The notes under the pieces were generated by a model. It searched no databases and was not told where the DNA came from. It saw nothing but the letters and a program-made list of their open reading frames with translations. 64,000 nt of DNA. It comes from Mesorhizobium sp. LSJC280B00. Lineage in GTDB: Bacteria > Pseudomonadota > Alphaproteobacteria > Rhizobiales > Rhizobiaceae. Location: assembly GCF_000502835.1 (NCBI RefSeq), contig NZ_AYVL01000002.1, forward strand, positions 350,293 to 414,292, in the 5' to 3' direction. Both the position numbers and the translations under genes were made by a program. Positions 1-10,882 of the stretch are shown in pieces (within the stretch, counting starts at the first letter, position 1; the number at the start of each line of letters is the position of its first letter).

Positions 1-21
1 GCGCTTCGGCCTGAGGCTTTC

Positions 22-151
22 CTTCTCCCCGTCACTATACGGGGAGAAGGTGGCCCGAAGGGCCGGATGAGGGGCAGAGCCGGCTCTCGCAAGTTCGCGC
101 CGCCCCTCATCTGCCTGCCGGCATCTTCTCCCCGTATAGCGACGGGGAGAA
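22..151. repeat. Palindromic intergenic repeat, copy A
   Basis: Two short hairpins, 22-49 and 124-151, each have perfect 11-bp stems (CTTCTCCCCGT paired with ACGGGGAGAAG) and are near-identical inverted copies of each other. Between them lie GATGAGGGG and CCCCTCATC, which also pair, so the whole unit can fold into one long cruciform. It shares the CTTCTCCCC and CCCCTCATC blocks with the copies near 57789 and 58415. It looks like a rhizobial mosaic intergenic element and ends six bases from the stop of the next gene. Confidence 0.75.
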
Positions 152-156
152 GAACG

Positions 157-654
157 CTAATCCACCCACATCCCCGTCCGCTTGTGCCAGTCGGCGATCG
201 ACTCTTCCGGGTAGACGTCGAAGACCTTGTCGCCCTTGCCGATATCGGGCTCGACCCAGTTCGCCTTGTATTTCAGCATCAGATGCACCTTCTCCGGCGG
301 TTTCGGCAGGTCTGTGTCGACAGCCGAGGCGAACGGATGCACCAGCTCCGGCCAGGTCGGATCGTAGAGCCAGAGTGCCGTCCCGCATTTCGTGCAGAAG
401 TTCCGCTCGCCCGTCGAGGTCTCGCGTTGCGGGTGCTCGTCGTCCTCGATCTCGGCGCGGTAGACGCCGAGATGGCGCTTGCCCTGGATTTTCAGCGTCT
501 CGTAATCGGCGCCGAGATTGATGGCAAAACCGCCACCGCCCTGCTGCTTGCGGCAGATCGAGCAGTAGCACAGCATGAACGGCACCGGCGTGTGGCTTTC
601 CACCTCGAAACGCACGGCATTGCACCGGCAGGACCCTTTGAGCAGAAGCGGCAT
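157..654 (-). CDS. GFA-family (glutathione-dependent formaldehyde-activating-like) zinc protein
   Basis: This 165-residue protein has the cysteine pattern of the GFA/CENP-V fold: Cys9-x-Cys11, Cys29-x-Cys31-x2-Cys34, and a later Cys87-x2-Cys90. These bind structural and catalytic zinc in characterised members. The family is named after an enzyme proposed to help form S-hydroxymethylglutathione, but most members, including this one, have no known substrate. The start is the ATG before PLLLKGSC; the reading frame is open further upstream but that part has no family similarity and overlaps the divergent neighbour. A second, different GFA protein lies at 54844. Confidence 0.85.
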   Translation of the reverse strand: MPLLLKGSCRCNAVRFEVESHTPVPFMLCYCSICRKQQGGGGFAINLGADYETLKIQGKRHLGVYRAEIEDDEHPQRETSTGERNFCTKCGTALWLYDPTWPELVHPFASAVDTDLPKPPEKVHLMLKYKANWVEPDIGKGDKVFDVYPEESIADWHKRTGMWVD

Positions 655-744
655 GAAAAACTCCGACGAAATTGATTCTGAACTTGTCAGGATGGTGCCG
701 GTTGCGTCGATGACAAGGGGAAATCCGGGTGACATGATCGCCGC

Positions 745-1068
745 ATGGACAACGAGCGCATAGAAGAGCTTTTCGAAGGCCTCGGCCCGGTCAGCATCCG
801 CAAGCTGTTCGGCGGCAAGGGCATCTATTTCGACGGCGTCATCGTCGCCATCGTCATCGGTGGCGAATTGATGCTGAAGGCCGACGCCGAAAGCGCCCCG
901 GATTTCGAAGCGGCCGGCTGCCGGCAATGGACCTATACCGGCTCGCGCCACGGCAAGCTCGTGTCGATGCCCTATTGGAGCGTTCCCGACAGCGCCTTCG
1001 ACGATCCCGACGAGATGGCGATCTGGGCACGCCGCGCCTACGAGGCAGGACGGCGCGCCGGCAAATAG
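745..1068 (+). CDS. TfoX/Sxy N-terminal domain protein
   Basis: The 107-residue protein matches the TfoX N-terminal domain: an opening helix (ERIEELFEGLGPVSIRKL), then FGGKGIYFDGVIVAIV, then a short C-terminal helix. In gammaproteobacteria full-length TfoX/Sxy drives competence genes, but stand-alone N-terminal domains like this one are common in rhizobia and have no demonstrated role. It is transcribed away from the GFA gene, 90 bp separating the two starts. No TfoX C-terminal domain is present, so a competence role is not supported. Confidence 0.85.
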   Translation: MDNERIEELFEGLGPVSIRKLFGGKGIYFDGVIVAIVIGGELMLKADAESAPDFEAAGCRQWTYTGSRHGKLVSMPYWSVPDSAFDDPDEMAIWARRAYEAGRRAGK

Positions 1069-1102
1069 GCTGCGTCATGCTTCGGCAATTCCGGGCCGTA
1101 CT

Positions 1103-2035
1103 TCATGCCAGGTCCCGCGCCTCGGGCACGAGCGCCAGCGCTTCGGCAAAGCCAGCGCTGGTGAAGGCGGCGCGCTCGACGGCGAGCATAGCTGCGGCAA
1201 TGCCTTCGCGCAGTGCCGCGCGTAGCGTCAGGCCGCGCAGCAGGGCAACGATCGTGGCGCCTGCCAATGCGTCGCCGGCGCCGGCAGTATCGGTCCGCTT
1301 TTGTAGCGGCGGTGGCGAGATCGAGAACGCGCTCAATTCGTCAAAACCGAGCACTGGTTCGTCGCCGGCGGTGATCACGCCGCTTTTCAGCCCGGCGCGT
1401 CTTAGGCCGTCGACGATGCCTTGATCGTCAGCATCGATGCCGACGCCGGCGAGCACGCCGGCCTCCTGCCGGTTCATGAAGGCCAGCGCCAGACGGTCGA
1501 GCACCGGCATCAGCCGCGCCGCCTTATTGGGCGAGACCGCAAGCGCAAACACCGGCTTGTCGGCGGCGAGTGCCGCCAGCCGCCCCAGCGCGGTCGACGG
1601 CAGGTTGGCGTCGCACAGCACCGCGTCGGCCGAACCGATCGCTTCCCGCACCTTGGCGCGGCGGATCTGCTTGGGAAGCGCCAGCTCGTAGAGCACCATG
1701 TCGGCAAGGCCGGCGATCAGCCCGCCGTCGCTATCGATCAGCATCGTATGGCTTGGCGTTGCTCGGTCGAGGAACACCGCCGACAGGTCGGCAATGCCGG
1801 CCTCGGTGACGGCGCGTAAAACCGTGTCGCCAAGGGCATCGCCGCCGCGCACCGAAAGCAGCGAGGCCGAGGCGCCGCGTCGCACCGCACAGCGCAAGGC
1901 GTTGAAGACGGCACCGCCGACATGCTCGCGCATCGTGCCGGGGTTGGAAGCGGCCGGCACGAAGGCGCCGGCAACCCGGCCACGCCGCTCGATATAGGCG
2001 CCGCCCACGGCCAGGATCGTCGGGGAGTTCATCAT
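1103..2035 (-). CDS. PfkB-family carbohydrate/nucleoside kinase
   Basis: The 310-residue protein is a ribokinase-like (PfkB) kinase. It opens with the glycine-rich strand SPTILAVGGAYIERRG and carries the C-terminal anion-hole signature DTAGAGDALAGA, whose Asp is the catalytic base. The motif FMNRQEAGVLAG lies in the middle. The enzyme phosphorylates a sugar or nucleoside hydroxyl; overall appearance is closest to pseudouridine or ribokinase-like groups, but no substrate can be assigned from sequence alone. Two adjacent ATG codons (2035 and 2032) begin the conserved region. The frame is open to 2245 but the added residues are not family-like. It is divergent from recA. Confidence 0.85.
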   Translation of the reverse strand: MMNSPTILAVGGAYIERRGRVAGAFVPAASNPGTMREHVGGAVFNALRCAVRRGASASLLSVRGGDALGDTVLRAVTEAGIADLSAVFLDRATPSHTMLIDSDGGLIAGLADMVLYELALPKQIRRAKVREAIGSADAVLCDANLPSTALGRLAALAADKPVFALAVSPNKAARLMPVLDRLALAFMNRQEAGVLAGVGIDADDQGIVDGLRRAGLKSGVITAGDEPVLGFDELSAFSISPPPLQKRTDTAGAGDALAGATIVALLRGLTLRAALREGIAAAMLAVERAAFTSAGFAEALALVPEARDLA

Positions 2036-2228
2036 GCCGGCAAAAATGCCCTTTGCTGTTGCCCGGGAGGAGACTAGGTGGCCGGGCGGAACCCTGCAAT
2101 CGCGGGTGCGATTCGGCTGGTGACGGCAACGGCGCCGCATGCGAGGCGAGACACATCGGAAGCAATAATTGCGAAACAAAAATAGAACAAATAGGGATAT
2201 GCGTTGTTTTTCAAACCCTTGATGCTCA

Positions 2229-2254
2229 TTGACAAATGAGAACAAATGAGGTAC
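2229..2254 (+). promoter_or_regulatory. Probable LexA (SOS) operator of recA
   Basis: Two overlapping matches to LexA sites described for alphaproteobacteria are visible 60-85 bp before recA. 2229-2245 is a perfect TTG-N11-CAA, the form reported for the Rhizobium etli recA box. 2240-2254 is GAAC-N7-GTAC, one mismatch from the direct repeat GAAC-N7-GAAC. The position fits repression of recA transcription. The call rests on pattern and location only. Confidence 0.55.
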
Positions 2255-2313
2255 ATTCTTTTAAGGATTGCGGGATTGTCCGGCCTCCATTGACGACCAC
2301 GGGGTGATGTATC

Positions 2314-3411
<1,098 letters not shown>

Positions 3412-3491
3412 GGCAAGCGACGCCTCGCGGAGCGTCAACCAGGTTTTGGATTTGATGTTTTGATTTTGAGTTTGCGTAATCGATGCGTTTC

Positions 3492-3518
3492 GAACCGCCG
3501 GCCCCGTGCCGGCGGTTC
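3492..3518 (+). terminator. Strong hairpin between recA and alaS
   Basis: A perfect 11-bp stem (GAACCGCCGGC paired with GCCGGCGGTTC) encloses the 5-base loop CCCGT, 80 bp after the recA stop. Only a short run (CCGTTT) follows, so it may be a weak terminator or a transcript-stabilising stem. A second, smaller hairpin with a CCGCCG/CGGCGG stem lies at 3633-3649, just before alaS. Confidence 0.4.
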
Positions 3519-3671
3519 CCGTTTGATGGCGAGGCAGACGCGTTTCAAAGCGCTGATGAAAGCCGGGATTTTAGCCCATTTGGTGTTTCTGGACAGGCTG
3601 CGGTGCGACCGCTAAAAGGCCATGTCTATTTTCCGCCGACAGCCGGCGGTTCTCTCGAAAAGGCAGTATTC

Positions 3672-6338
3672 ATGAGTGGCGTCAACGAGATCCGGTCGGC
3701 ATTTCTCGACTATTTTCGCAAGGAAGGTCACGAGGTCGTCGCGTCAAGCCCGCTGGTGCCGCGCAACGACCCGACGCTGATGTTCACCAATGCCGGCATG
3801 GTGCAGTTCAAGAACGTTTTCACCGGTCTGGAGAAGCGGCCCTATTCGCGCGCCACGACTGCCCAGAAGAGTGTTCGCGCCGGCGGCAAGCACAACGACC
3901 TCGACAATGTCGGCTACACCGCGCGCCACCTGACCTTCTTCGAGATGCTCGGCAATTTCTCCTTCGGCGACTATTTCAAGGAGCGGGCCATAGAGCTTGC
4001 CTGGAACCTGATCACCAGGGAGTTCGGGCTGAAGAAGGACAAGGTGCTGGTCACCGTCTACCACACCGACGACGAGGCGGCCTCGTACTGGAAGAAGATC
4101 GCCGGCCTTTCGGACGATCGCATCATCCGTATCGCGACTTCGGACAATTTCTGGGCAATGGGCGACACTGGGCCTTGCGGGCCCTGTTCGGAGATTTTCA
4201 TCGACCGCGGTGAGCATATCTGGGGCGGCCCTCCCGGCAGCCCCGAGGAGGATGGCGACCGTTTCCTCGAATTCTGGAACTTGGTGTTCATGCAATACGA
4301 ACAGGTGACGAAGGACGAGCGCGTCGACCTGCCGCGTCCGTCGATCGACACAGGCATGGGCCTCGAGCGCATGGCATCCATCCTGCAAGGGGTTGAAAGC
4401 GTCTTCGAAACCGACCTGTTCCGCCACCTGATCGACGCTGCGTCGTCGGCGCTTGGCAAAGGTCCGGATGCGGGCACCGTCGCATCGTTCCGTGTCATCG
4501 CCGACCATTTGCGTTCGTCCTGCTTCCTGGTCGCCGACGGCGTGCTGCCGTCCAACGAAGGACGCGGCTACGTGCTTCGTCGCATCATGCGCCGCGCCAT
4601 GCGCCACGCGCAGTTGCTCGGTGCCCGCGATCCTCTGATGTGGCGCCTGGTGCCGGCGCTGGTCCGCGAGATGGGCCAAGCCTACCCGGAACTGGTGCGC
4701 GGCGAACAGATGATCACCGAAACGCTGAAGCTTGAGGAAACTCGTTTCCGCAAGACGCTGGTGCGCGGCTTGGGCTTGCTTTCGGAGGCGACGGAAAAGC
4801 TGGCCTCCGGCGACATGCTGGATGGCGAGACAGCGTTCAAGCTCTACGACACCTATGGCTTTCCGCTCGATCTGACGCAGGATGCGCTGCGCCAGCGCAA
4901 CATCTCGGTCAACCTTGCCGGCTTCACCGAGGCGATGGAACGGCAGAAGGCGGAGGCGCGCAAAAGCTGGGCCGGCTCCGGCGACGTGGCGACCGAGACG
5001 GTATGGTTTCCGGTGCGCGAGAACGCCGGCGCCACCGAGTTCCTCGGCTATGAGACCGAGCAGGCGGAAGGCCTCATCCAGGCGCTGGTCAGGGACGGCA
5101 AGACCGTCGACAGCGCCGGCAAGGGCGACGCCGTTGCCGTGGTTGTCAACCAGACGCCGTTCTATGGCGAGTCCGGTGGCCAGATGGGCGATACCGGCGT
5201 CATTTCGGGCGACGGGTTCTCGATCGAAATATCCGATACCCAGAAGAAGGCCGATGGGCTTTTCGTCCATCTTGGCAAGGTGGCCACCGGCACGGTCAAG
5301 ACGGGTGCGACCGTCGAGCTGAAGGTGGACCACGCGCGTCGCTCCAGGCTGCGCGCGAACCATTCCGCCACGCATCTGATCCATGAGGCGCTGCGCGAGG
5401 TGCTGGGTACCCATGTCGCGCAGAAGGGCTCGCTGGTCGCGCCCGAGCGTCTGCGCTTCGACATTTCGCACAACAAGCCGATCTCGCCTGACGAGCTCGA
5501 AGAGGTCGAGCGCATGGCAAACGAGATCGTCGTTCAGAACGGCCCTGTAACCACGCGGCTGATGTCTGTCGACGACGCCATTGCCGAAGGCGCCATGGCG
5601 CTGTTTGGCGAGAAATATGGCGATGAAGTGCGCGTCGTTTCGATGGGCACGGGCTTGCATGGCGCCAAGGCCAACCGGCCCTATTCGGTCGAGCTATGCG
5701 GCGGCACGCACGTCAGGGCGACCGGCGATATCGGCCTGGTGCGCATCGTGTCCGACAGTGCGGTCGCTGCCGGCGTGCGCCGCATCGAGGCGTTGACCGG
5801 CGAGGCGGCCAGAAAGCATCTCGACGAACAGGACAAGCGGTTGAAGGCGGCCGCCGCCGCGTTGAAGATTTCGCCGGCCGATGTGCCGGCCCGCGTCGAG
5901 GCGCTGCTGGACGAACGCAAGAAGCTCGAAAAGGAGCTGATCGAGGCGCGCAAGAAGCTGGCGCTGGGCGATCGCTCGCCAGCCGGTGTGCCTGCGGAAA
6001 ACGAAACCATTGCCGGTGTCGGTTTTCTCGGCAAGGCGGTATCGGGCGTCTCGCCAAAGGATCTTAAGCCGTTGGCCGATGCCGGCAAGAAGTCGCTCGG
6101 CTCCGGCATCGTCGTCTTTGTCGGCGCCGGCGAGGACAACAAGGCGAGCGTCGTCGTCGCCGTCACCGATGATCTGACCGGCCGCTTCAACGCCATCGAT
6201 CTGGTGCGCGTCGCGTCCGCGGCATTGGGCGGGCAAGGCGGCGGCGGGCGACCCGATATGGCCCAGGCCGGCGGCCCGGACGGCTCGAAGGCCGAAGACG
6301 CGATCGCTGCGGTGAAAGCGGCTCTCGAAGCGGCGTGA
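3672..6338 (+). CDS. alaS: Alanine--tRNA ligase
   Basis: The 888-residue protein charges tRNA-Ala. The class II catalytic domain begins at [18 protein letters not shown], with [19 protein letters not shown] as motif 1 region and [11 protein letters not shown] near residue 165. The editing domain has HSATH at about residue 563 and CGGTH at about 676, the zinc-binding residues that hydrolyse mischarged Ser- and Gly-tRNA. A C-terminal coiled coil and DHH-like C-Ala domain follow, ending in the glycine-rich [16 protein letters not shown]. The frame is open back to 3483, but the family start and length point to ATG 3672 (MSGVNEIR). Confidence 0.98.
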   Translation: MSGVNEIRSAFLDYFRKEGHEVVASSPLVPRNDPTLMFTNAGMVQFKNVFTGLEKRPYSRATTAQKSVRAGGKHNDLDNVGYTARHLTFFEMLGNFSFGDYFKERAIELAWNLITREFGLKKDKVLVTVYHTDDEAASYWKKIAGLSDDRIIRIATSDNFWAMGDTGPCGPCSEIFIDRGEHIWGGPPGSPEEDGDRFLEFWNLVFMQYEQVTKDERVDLPRPSIDTGMGLERMASILQGVESVFETDLFRHLIDAASSALGKGPDAGTVASFRVIADHLRSSCFLVADGVLPSNEGRGYVLRRIMRRAMRHAQLLGARDPLMWRLVPALVREMGQAYPELVRGEQMITETLKLEETRFRKTLVRGLGLLSEATEKLASGDMLDGETAFKLYDTYGFPLDLTQDALRQRNISVNLAGFTEAMERQKAEARKSWAGSGDVATETVWFPVRENAGATEFLGYETEQAEGLIQALVRDGKTVDSAGKGDAVAVVVNQTPFYGESGGQMGDTGVISGDGFSIEISDTQKKADGLFVHLGKVATGTVKTGATVELKVDHARRSRLRANHSATHLIHEALREVLGTHVAQKGSLVAPERLRFDISHNKPISPDELEEVERMANEIVVQNGPVTTRLMSVDDAIAEGAMALFGEKYGDEVRVVSMGTGLHGAKANRPYSVELCGGTHVRATGDIGLVRIVSDSAVAAGVRRIEALTGEAARKHLDEQDKRLKAAAAALKISPADVPARVEALLDERKKLEKELIEARKKLALGDRSPAGVPAENETIAGVGFLGKAVSGVSPKDLKPLADAGKKSLGSGIVVFVGAGEDNKASVVVAVTDDLTGRFNAIDLVRVASAALGGQGGGGRPDMAQAGGPDGSKAEDAIAAVKAALEAA

Positions 6339-6402
6339 ACCTGCACCGGGGGCGGCACGGCCGAAATGGCGCGCCGCCCAGCGGATATCTTTGAGGGCCG
6401 AT

Positions 6403-7197
6403 ATGCCGACGCTGACGATGTATCAGGTCGATGCCTTTGCCGAACGGGCCTTCCAGGGTAACCCTGCCGCCGTTCTCCTTTTAGAGGAATGGCTGTCGGA
6501 GCAGGTAATGCAGGCCATCGCCAACGAAAACAATCTTGCTGAAACCGCGTTTGTGCGGCCGAATGGCAAAGGTTGGGATTTGCGCTGGTTCACGCCGGTC
6601 CACGAAGTCGACTTCTGCGGCCACGCCACTCTTGCGGCCGCCCATGTGCTGGCTACGGAATACAATGGTCAGGGCGAAATGGCCTTCGCCACCCGGGTCG
6701 GCGAGCTGCGGGTTTCCCGGTGGGCAGGGGGCTATCAGCTCGATCTGCCTTGTTTTCCGCCGCAGCCCGTCGAGGAGGAGCTGAACTCGGCGCTGCAAGC
6801 GATATTGCCTCAGCGGCCGGTTGCGAGCTTCCGCAATTTCGAGAACCTGTTTGTCGAGCTTGCCGACGAGACAACCGTGCGATCTTTCGTTCCCGATCTG
6901 CTCAGGATCGGACGTTTTCATCCTCTCGGCCTGGTTATTACCGCGCCTGGGCGAGCCCACGATTTCGTCTCCCGTTACTTTGTGCCCGGGGCGGGCATTC
7001 CCGAGGATCCGGTAACCGGCTCCATTCATGCTACGCTGGTGCCTTATTGGTCTGAAAAACTCGGCAAGACGCATCTGTCGGCATTCCAATGCTCGCAGCG
7101 CGGCGGGCATTTGCTCTGCAAACTGGCCGGAGATCGCGTGCTGATCACAGGCCGTGCGAAGACCTTCATGAAGGCGGAGATCTACCTTCCCGATTGA
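6403..7197 (+). CDS. PhzF-family isomerase-like protein
   Basis: The 264-residue protein shows the two-domain PhzF fold signatures: a start near MYQVDAFAERAFQGNPAAV, the catalytic Glu in NNLAETAFV, FTPVHEVDFCGHATLAAAHV in the first half, and EDPVTGSIHATLVPYW in the second. PhzF isomerises a dihydroanthranilate in phenazine synthesis. Isolated homologues such as this one, with no phenazine genes nearby, have unknown substrates. GAGGG at 6393-6397 places the start at ATG 6403. The IS4-family element begins 67 bp after its stop. Confidence 0.9.
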   Translation: MPTLTMYQVDAFAERAFQGNPAAVLLLEEWLSEQVMQAIANENNLAETAFVRPNGKGWDLRWFTPVHEVDFCGHATLAAAHVLATEYNGQGEMAFATRVGELRVSRWAGGYQLDLPCFPPQPVEEELNSALQAILPQRPVASFRNFENLFVELADETTVRSFVPDLLRIGRFHPLGLVITAPGRAHDFVSRYFVPGAGIPEDPVTGSIHATLVPYWSEKLGKTHLSAFQCSQRGGHLLCKLAGDRVLITGRAKTFMKAEIYLPD

Positions 7198-7263
7198 GCG
7201 GCTTGCGAGGCGGAGAAGGCAAGGATCTGGGAGAATTTGTCGCCAGCCTCGGCGGGACAGTAC

Positions 7264-8639
7264 CCCATAGGCGCTAACTTAGATGTGGACTGGTGGAATC
7301 GAGATGTGATTCCTCGGCCAGATGGGAACGAATGATTCGATCGAAACCGACTGGCAGGCTCTGATATCGAGGCTGTCGCAATCGCTTGACCTTGAGGCGA
7401 CGGCGCGGGCGACGGGAGCGCTGGTGCGTCGTCGCAATGTTGCGGACGCAGCGACATTGCTGCGCCTGGCGTTGGCTTATGGCCCCGGCGCGATGAGCCT
7501 GCGCTCGGCTGCCGCCTGGGCCGGGGTGAATGACGTTGCGAGCCTTTCGGATGTTGCTCTTTTGAAGCGCTTGCGCGGAGCGGCCGATTGGCTTGGCGAC
7601 ATTGCCGGCGCCTTGCTCCAAAACGCTTGCGCCAAAAGCGCCGCGCCGACGGGGCGTCGGCTGCGCGTTGTCGACGGCAGTTCGATCTCGCGCCCCGGCA
7701 GTGCCGGCACGGACTGGCGGCTGCATGCCACCTACGAACCCGCGCTCGCGCGCTTCACGCATCTGGAGATCAGCGACGTGCGCGGCGGTGAAAGCTTCTT
7801 GCGTGTTCCGCTACGCCAAGGCGACATTGTTGTTGGCGATCGCGCCTACGCCCGTGCCCCGTCCCTTGAAAAGGTGGCAGCGGCGGGTGCCGACTTTATT
7901 GTGCGCACGGGCTGGACCAGTGTTCGGCTGACCACGCCCGACGGGCAACGGGTCGACTGGAACGCCATCTATGAGCCTATGCAGCCCGGTGAGGTTTGCG
8001 AGATGAACGTGCTCGTGGAGCATTCGGGTCGCAAGGGCCGAGGCAAGCCGCCCTTGCCGACAAGGCTCATCGTCAAGCGCAAGGATGAGAAGGCCACGCA
8101 AAAGGCCCAGAAGGCGGCAAAGCGGGGCAATCAGCGCCGCTGCAGCAACAGGCTGCAGCCGATGACCCTCATTGCCGCAGGCTTCGTCATGCTGCTGACC
8201 TCGGTCCCGGCCGATGAATTGACGGCCGACGAGGTTCTGCAGACCTATCGGCTGCGCTGGCAGGTCGAACTCGCCTTCAAGCGGCTCAAGAGCGGAATGG
8301 GCATCCATAAGCTTCCCGCGCGAGATGAGCGGCTCGCCCGAAGCTGGCTGACGGCCCACCTGATCCTGGCCCTGATGATCGACGAGGCCGTCACCGACGT
8401 TCTCGACTCTCCCCCCTGTGAAGACCAAACCACGCACGGCGCAATCGCTGTCCCTTTGGAGGCTGCATAGTCTCCTGCGTTCTGAAATCCTCAACGCCAT
8501 ACTGAGGGTGATGCGGCCGGGAAAAATCCTCACCCGCGTCACCGAAATCATTCGTCACGTCTGCGACCCACCAAGACGGCGCAAAAACCAATCCGCCGCA
8601 GCAAGGATAGCTGCCATGCCCTAAGTTAGCGCTTATGGG
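7264..8639 (+). mobile_element. IS4-family insertion sequence (1376 bp)
   Basis: The element is bounded by 19-bp inverted repeats that match at 18 positions: CCCATAGGCGCTAACTTAG (7264-7282) and its near-complement CTAAGTTAGCGCTTATGGG (8621-8639). The 7-base direct repeat ACAGTAC flanks both ends (7257-7263 and 8640-8646), as expected for a target duplication; 7-8 bases would fit the ISPepr1 subgroup of IS4. It carries one transposase gene, shifted in frame near its end. The right junction lies at the edge of a large palindrome (8645-8799), whose outer tip served as target. Confidence 0.85.
7322..8624 (+). pseudogene. IS4-family transposase with +1 frameshift near the C-terminus
   Basis: The first frame (7322-8470, 382 codons) holds the DDE core: Asp118 in RVVDGSS, Asp173 in VVGDRAYA, and the IS4 signature Y-x2-R-x3-E-x6-K at Tyr309, Arg312, Glu316 and Lys323 (YRLRWQVELAFKRLK). 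At the run of six C at 8411-8416 the family-like sequence moves to the +1 frame. That frame continues from 8418 to 8624 (SLWRLHSLLRSEILNAILRV onwards) and would restore a protein of about 433 residues. In the zero frame the tail ends early with unrelated residues. Inactivation is likely but not certain, because the catalytic residues are intact. Programmed slippage is less likely. Confidence 0.75.
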
Positions 8640-8644
8640 ACAGT

Positions 8645-8799
8645 ACCCCCCTCTGTCCTGCCGGACATCTCCCCCTCAAGGGGGGAGATTGGATGTCACG
8701 ATTGCCTTCGCCACTTGTCAATGATTGAAGAAAAGCGGGGCAATGAACCTGCCAATCTCCCCCCTTGAGGGGGAGATGTCCGGCAGGACAGAGGGGGGT
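8645..8799. repeat. 48-bp perfect inverted repeat, copy B of a palindromic element
   Basis: 8645-8692 and 8752-8799 are exact reverse complements of 48 bp, separated by 59 bp. Each arm contains CTCAAGGGGGGAGATTGG-type internal short palindromes. Complementarity continues outward: GGACAGTACCCC on the left, now split off by the IS, matches GGTGCTGTCC on the right. It lies between the IS and the downstream GST gene and may act as a convergent terminator for the latter. Confidence 0.9.
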
Positions 8800-8826
8800 G
8801 CTGTCCCTCGGCCTCTCGTATCTTTG

Positions 8827-9453
8827 TCACCCTGCCTTTTCGGTTTTCGCAAAACTCGCGCGTTGAGTGATGCGCGCATACCAATCCCGAATCTCGGCAA
8901 ACTCGGCCAGCAGGGCTTGTCCCTCGGCGACCTTGACGAAATAGCCGATGATCGGTGCGGCGTGCAGGTCGGCCAGCGTCAGGTCCGTCCCCAACAGCCA
9001 AGGCCCTTCGGCTTTCAGCGAAGAGAGCGCCTGCAATGCCGTTCTCGCCTGCCGCAACCCGTTGGCGATCACGGCTTCGTCGGGCGGCGTTTTTTCCAGC
9101 CGCTCGACAGCGACATCCCAGACCATGGTCCTGTAGGCGTAGGCGTCGAGCAGGCCGGTGATCTGGTTCAGGCGTGCTCGAGGCCGGGCTTCGACCGGTT
9201 GCAGCGCCGGGCCGTCAAAGGCTTCGTCGACATAACGGGCAATCGCGCCAGTCTCGTAGAGGCGAAAGCCGTCATGCTCGAAGGTCGGGATGCGGCCGAA
9301 CGGCTGGTGCTCGAAGTACCAGCCGGGAATGCCGTCCGCGGCAAAGACGTCGACGGGCACGAGCTCGTAGCCGACACCCTTTTCCTCCAGCACCAGCCGC
9401 ACGATGCGCACATAGACGCTGTAATCCGCGCCGTAGACGACGGGCTTGCCCAT
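8827..9453 (-). CDS. Glutathione S-transferase family protein
   Basis: The 208-residue protein has an N-terminal thioredoxin-like domain (residues about 1-80) with the cis-proline region GRIPTFEHDGF and the glutathione-contacting LYETGAIARYVDEAF. An all-helical C-terminal domain follows, with WLLGTDLTLADLHAAP matching the N-capping box of GSTs. The start MGKPVVYG is the first methionine that keeps the GST fold in register. It lies 11 bp downstream of icd on the same strand and may be co-transcribed with it. The substrate is unknown. Confidence 0.9.
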   Translation of the reverse strand: MGKPVVYGADYSVYVRIVRLVLEEKGVGYELVPVDVFAADGIPGWYFEHQPFGRIPTFEHDGFRLYETGAIARYVDEAFDGPALQPVEARPRARLNQITGLLDAYAYRTMVWDVAVERLEKTPPDEAVIANGLRQARTALQALSSLKAEGPWLLGTDLTLADLHAAPIIGYFVKVAEGQALLAEFAEIRDWYARITQRASFAKTEKAG

Positions 9454-9464
9454 GCCGGTTGGGC

Positions 9465-10676
9465 TCAGGCCATCGCTTTCTGCAAATTCTCGTCGATCTT
9501 GTCGAGGAAGCCGGTGGTCGAAAGCCATGGCTGGTCGGGGCCGATCAGCAGCGACAGGTCCTTGGTCATGAAGCCGGACTCGACCGTCTGGATGCAGACC
9601 CTTTCCAGGGTCTCGGCAAAGCGCTTCAGTTCGGCATTGTCGTCGAGCTTGGCGCGGTGCGCGAGGCCGCGCGTCCAGGCAAAGATCGAGGCGATCGAAT
9701 TGGTCGAGGTCTCCTCGCCCTTCTGGTGCTGGCGATAGTGGCGGGTGACGGTGCCGTGCGCGGCTTCCGCCTCGACGGTCTTGCCGTCCGGCGTCATCAG
9801 CACCGAGGTCATCAGGCCGAGCGAGCCGAAGCCTTGCGCCACCGTGTCGGACTGCACGTCGCCGTCATAATTCTTGCAGGCCCAGACATAGCCACCCGAC
9901 CATTTCAGGCTCGAGGCCACCATGTCGTCGATCAGCCGGTGCTCGTACCAGAGTTTCTTCGCTTTGAATTCTGCTTCGAACTCCGCCTCGTAGACCTCCT
10001 GGAAGATGTCCTTGAAGCGGCCGTCATAGGCTTTGAGGATCGTGTTCTTGGTCGAGAGGTAGACGGGGTAATTACGCAGCAGGCCGTAGTTCAGGGAGGC
10101 GCGGGCGAATTCGCGGATCGATTCGTCGAGATTGTACATGGCCATGGCGACGCCGGCACCGGGTGCGTCGAAGACGTCGTGCTCGATCATCTGGCCGTCC
10201 TCGCCGACGAATTTGATCGTCAGCTTGCCCTTGCCGGGGAAGCGGAAGTCGGTGGCGCGGTACTGGTCGCCGAAGGCGTGGCGGCCGACGATGATCGGCT
10301 TGGTCCAGCCGGGCACCAGCCGCGGCACGTTCTTCATGATGATCGGCTCGCGAAAGATGGTGCCGCCGAGGATGTTGCGGATGGTGCCGTTCGGCGACTT
10401 CCACATCTTCTTCAGCTTGAATTCCTCGACGCGCTGCTCGTCGGGCGTGATCGTCGCGCATTTCACGCCGACGCCGTATTTCTTGATGGCGTTGGCGGAA
10501 TCGATGGTCACCTGGTCGTTGGTGGCGTCGCGGTGCTCGATGCCGAGGTCGTAATATTCGAGCTTGAGGTCGAGATAAGGGTGGATCAGCTTGTCCTTGA
10601 TGAACTGCCAGATGATGCGGGTCATCTCGTCGCCGTCGAGTTCGACGACCGGGTTCGCCACCTTGATCTTCGCCAT
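9465..10676 (-). CDS. icd: Isocitrate dehydrogenase (NADP+), homodimeric
   Basis: The 403-residue protein converts isocitrate to 2-oxoglutarate and CO2, producing NADPH, in the citric acid cycle. It belongs to the eukaryote-like type II group found in rhizobia, as shown by the start [20 protein letters not shown], the substrate loop [19 protein letters not shown], and [17 protein letters not shown]. The length is typical. The frame is open to 10775, but the family start is ATG 10676. It is divergent from trmJ. Confidence 0.97.
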   Translation of the reverse strand: MAKIKVANPVVELDGDEMTRIIWQFIKDKLIHPYLDLKLEYYDLGIEHRDATNDQVTIDSANAIKKYGVGVKCATITPDEQRVEEFKLKKMWKSPNGTIRNILGGTIFREPIIMKNVPRLVPGWTKPIIVGRHAFGDQYRATDFRFPGKGKLTIKFVGEDGQMIEHDVFDAPGAGVAMAMYNLDESIREFARASLNYGLLRNYPVYLSTKNTILKAYDGRFKDIFQEVYEAEFEAEFKAKKLWYEHRLIDDMVASSLKWSGGYVWACKNYDGDVQSDTVAQGFGSLGLMTSVLMTPDGKTVEAEAAHGTVTRHYRQHQKGEETSTNSIASIFAWTRGLAHRAKLDDNAELKRFAETLERVCIQTVESGFMTKDLSLLIGPDQPWLSTTGFLDKIDENLQKAMA

Positions 10677-10882
10677 GGAAAGAATGCCTCGCTTTTGGGG
10701 AACGGAACGGCCTTGCCCGCACGGCTGCCGGCCCTGGGATGCGGCCCGTATATCAAAGGCTTTTTGGCCGCGCAAACGGCGAACCGCGCCGTAGTGTCGG
10801 CATTCCTTGCGAAAGCTTCATTTTCGCCGCCAAATGTGGCAGGGGACTGCGAAATGCCGCAAACAGCAGTTCACTGACAACC

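Noticed and set aside
3744..5660. Long minus-strand frame inside alaS
   Set aside because: Antisense shadow of a certain gene, with atypical composition.
8411..8420. Programmed +1 frameshifting in the IS4 transposase
   Set aside because: No stop codon or stimulatory structure is evident right after the C run; a simple indel is the simpler reading. Kept only as a possibility to test.
9174..10877. Long plus-strand frame antisense to icd and the GST gene
   Set aside because: Both minus-strand genes are certain; the plus frame has no domain.
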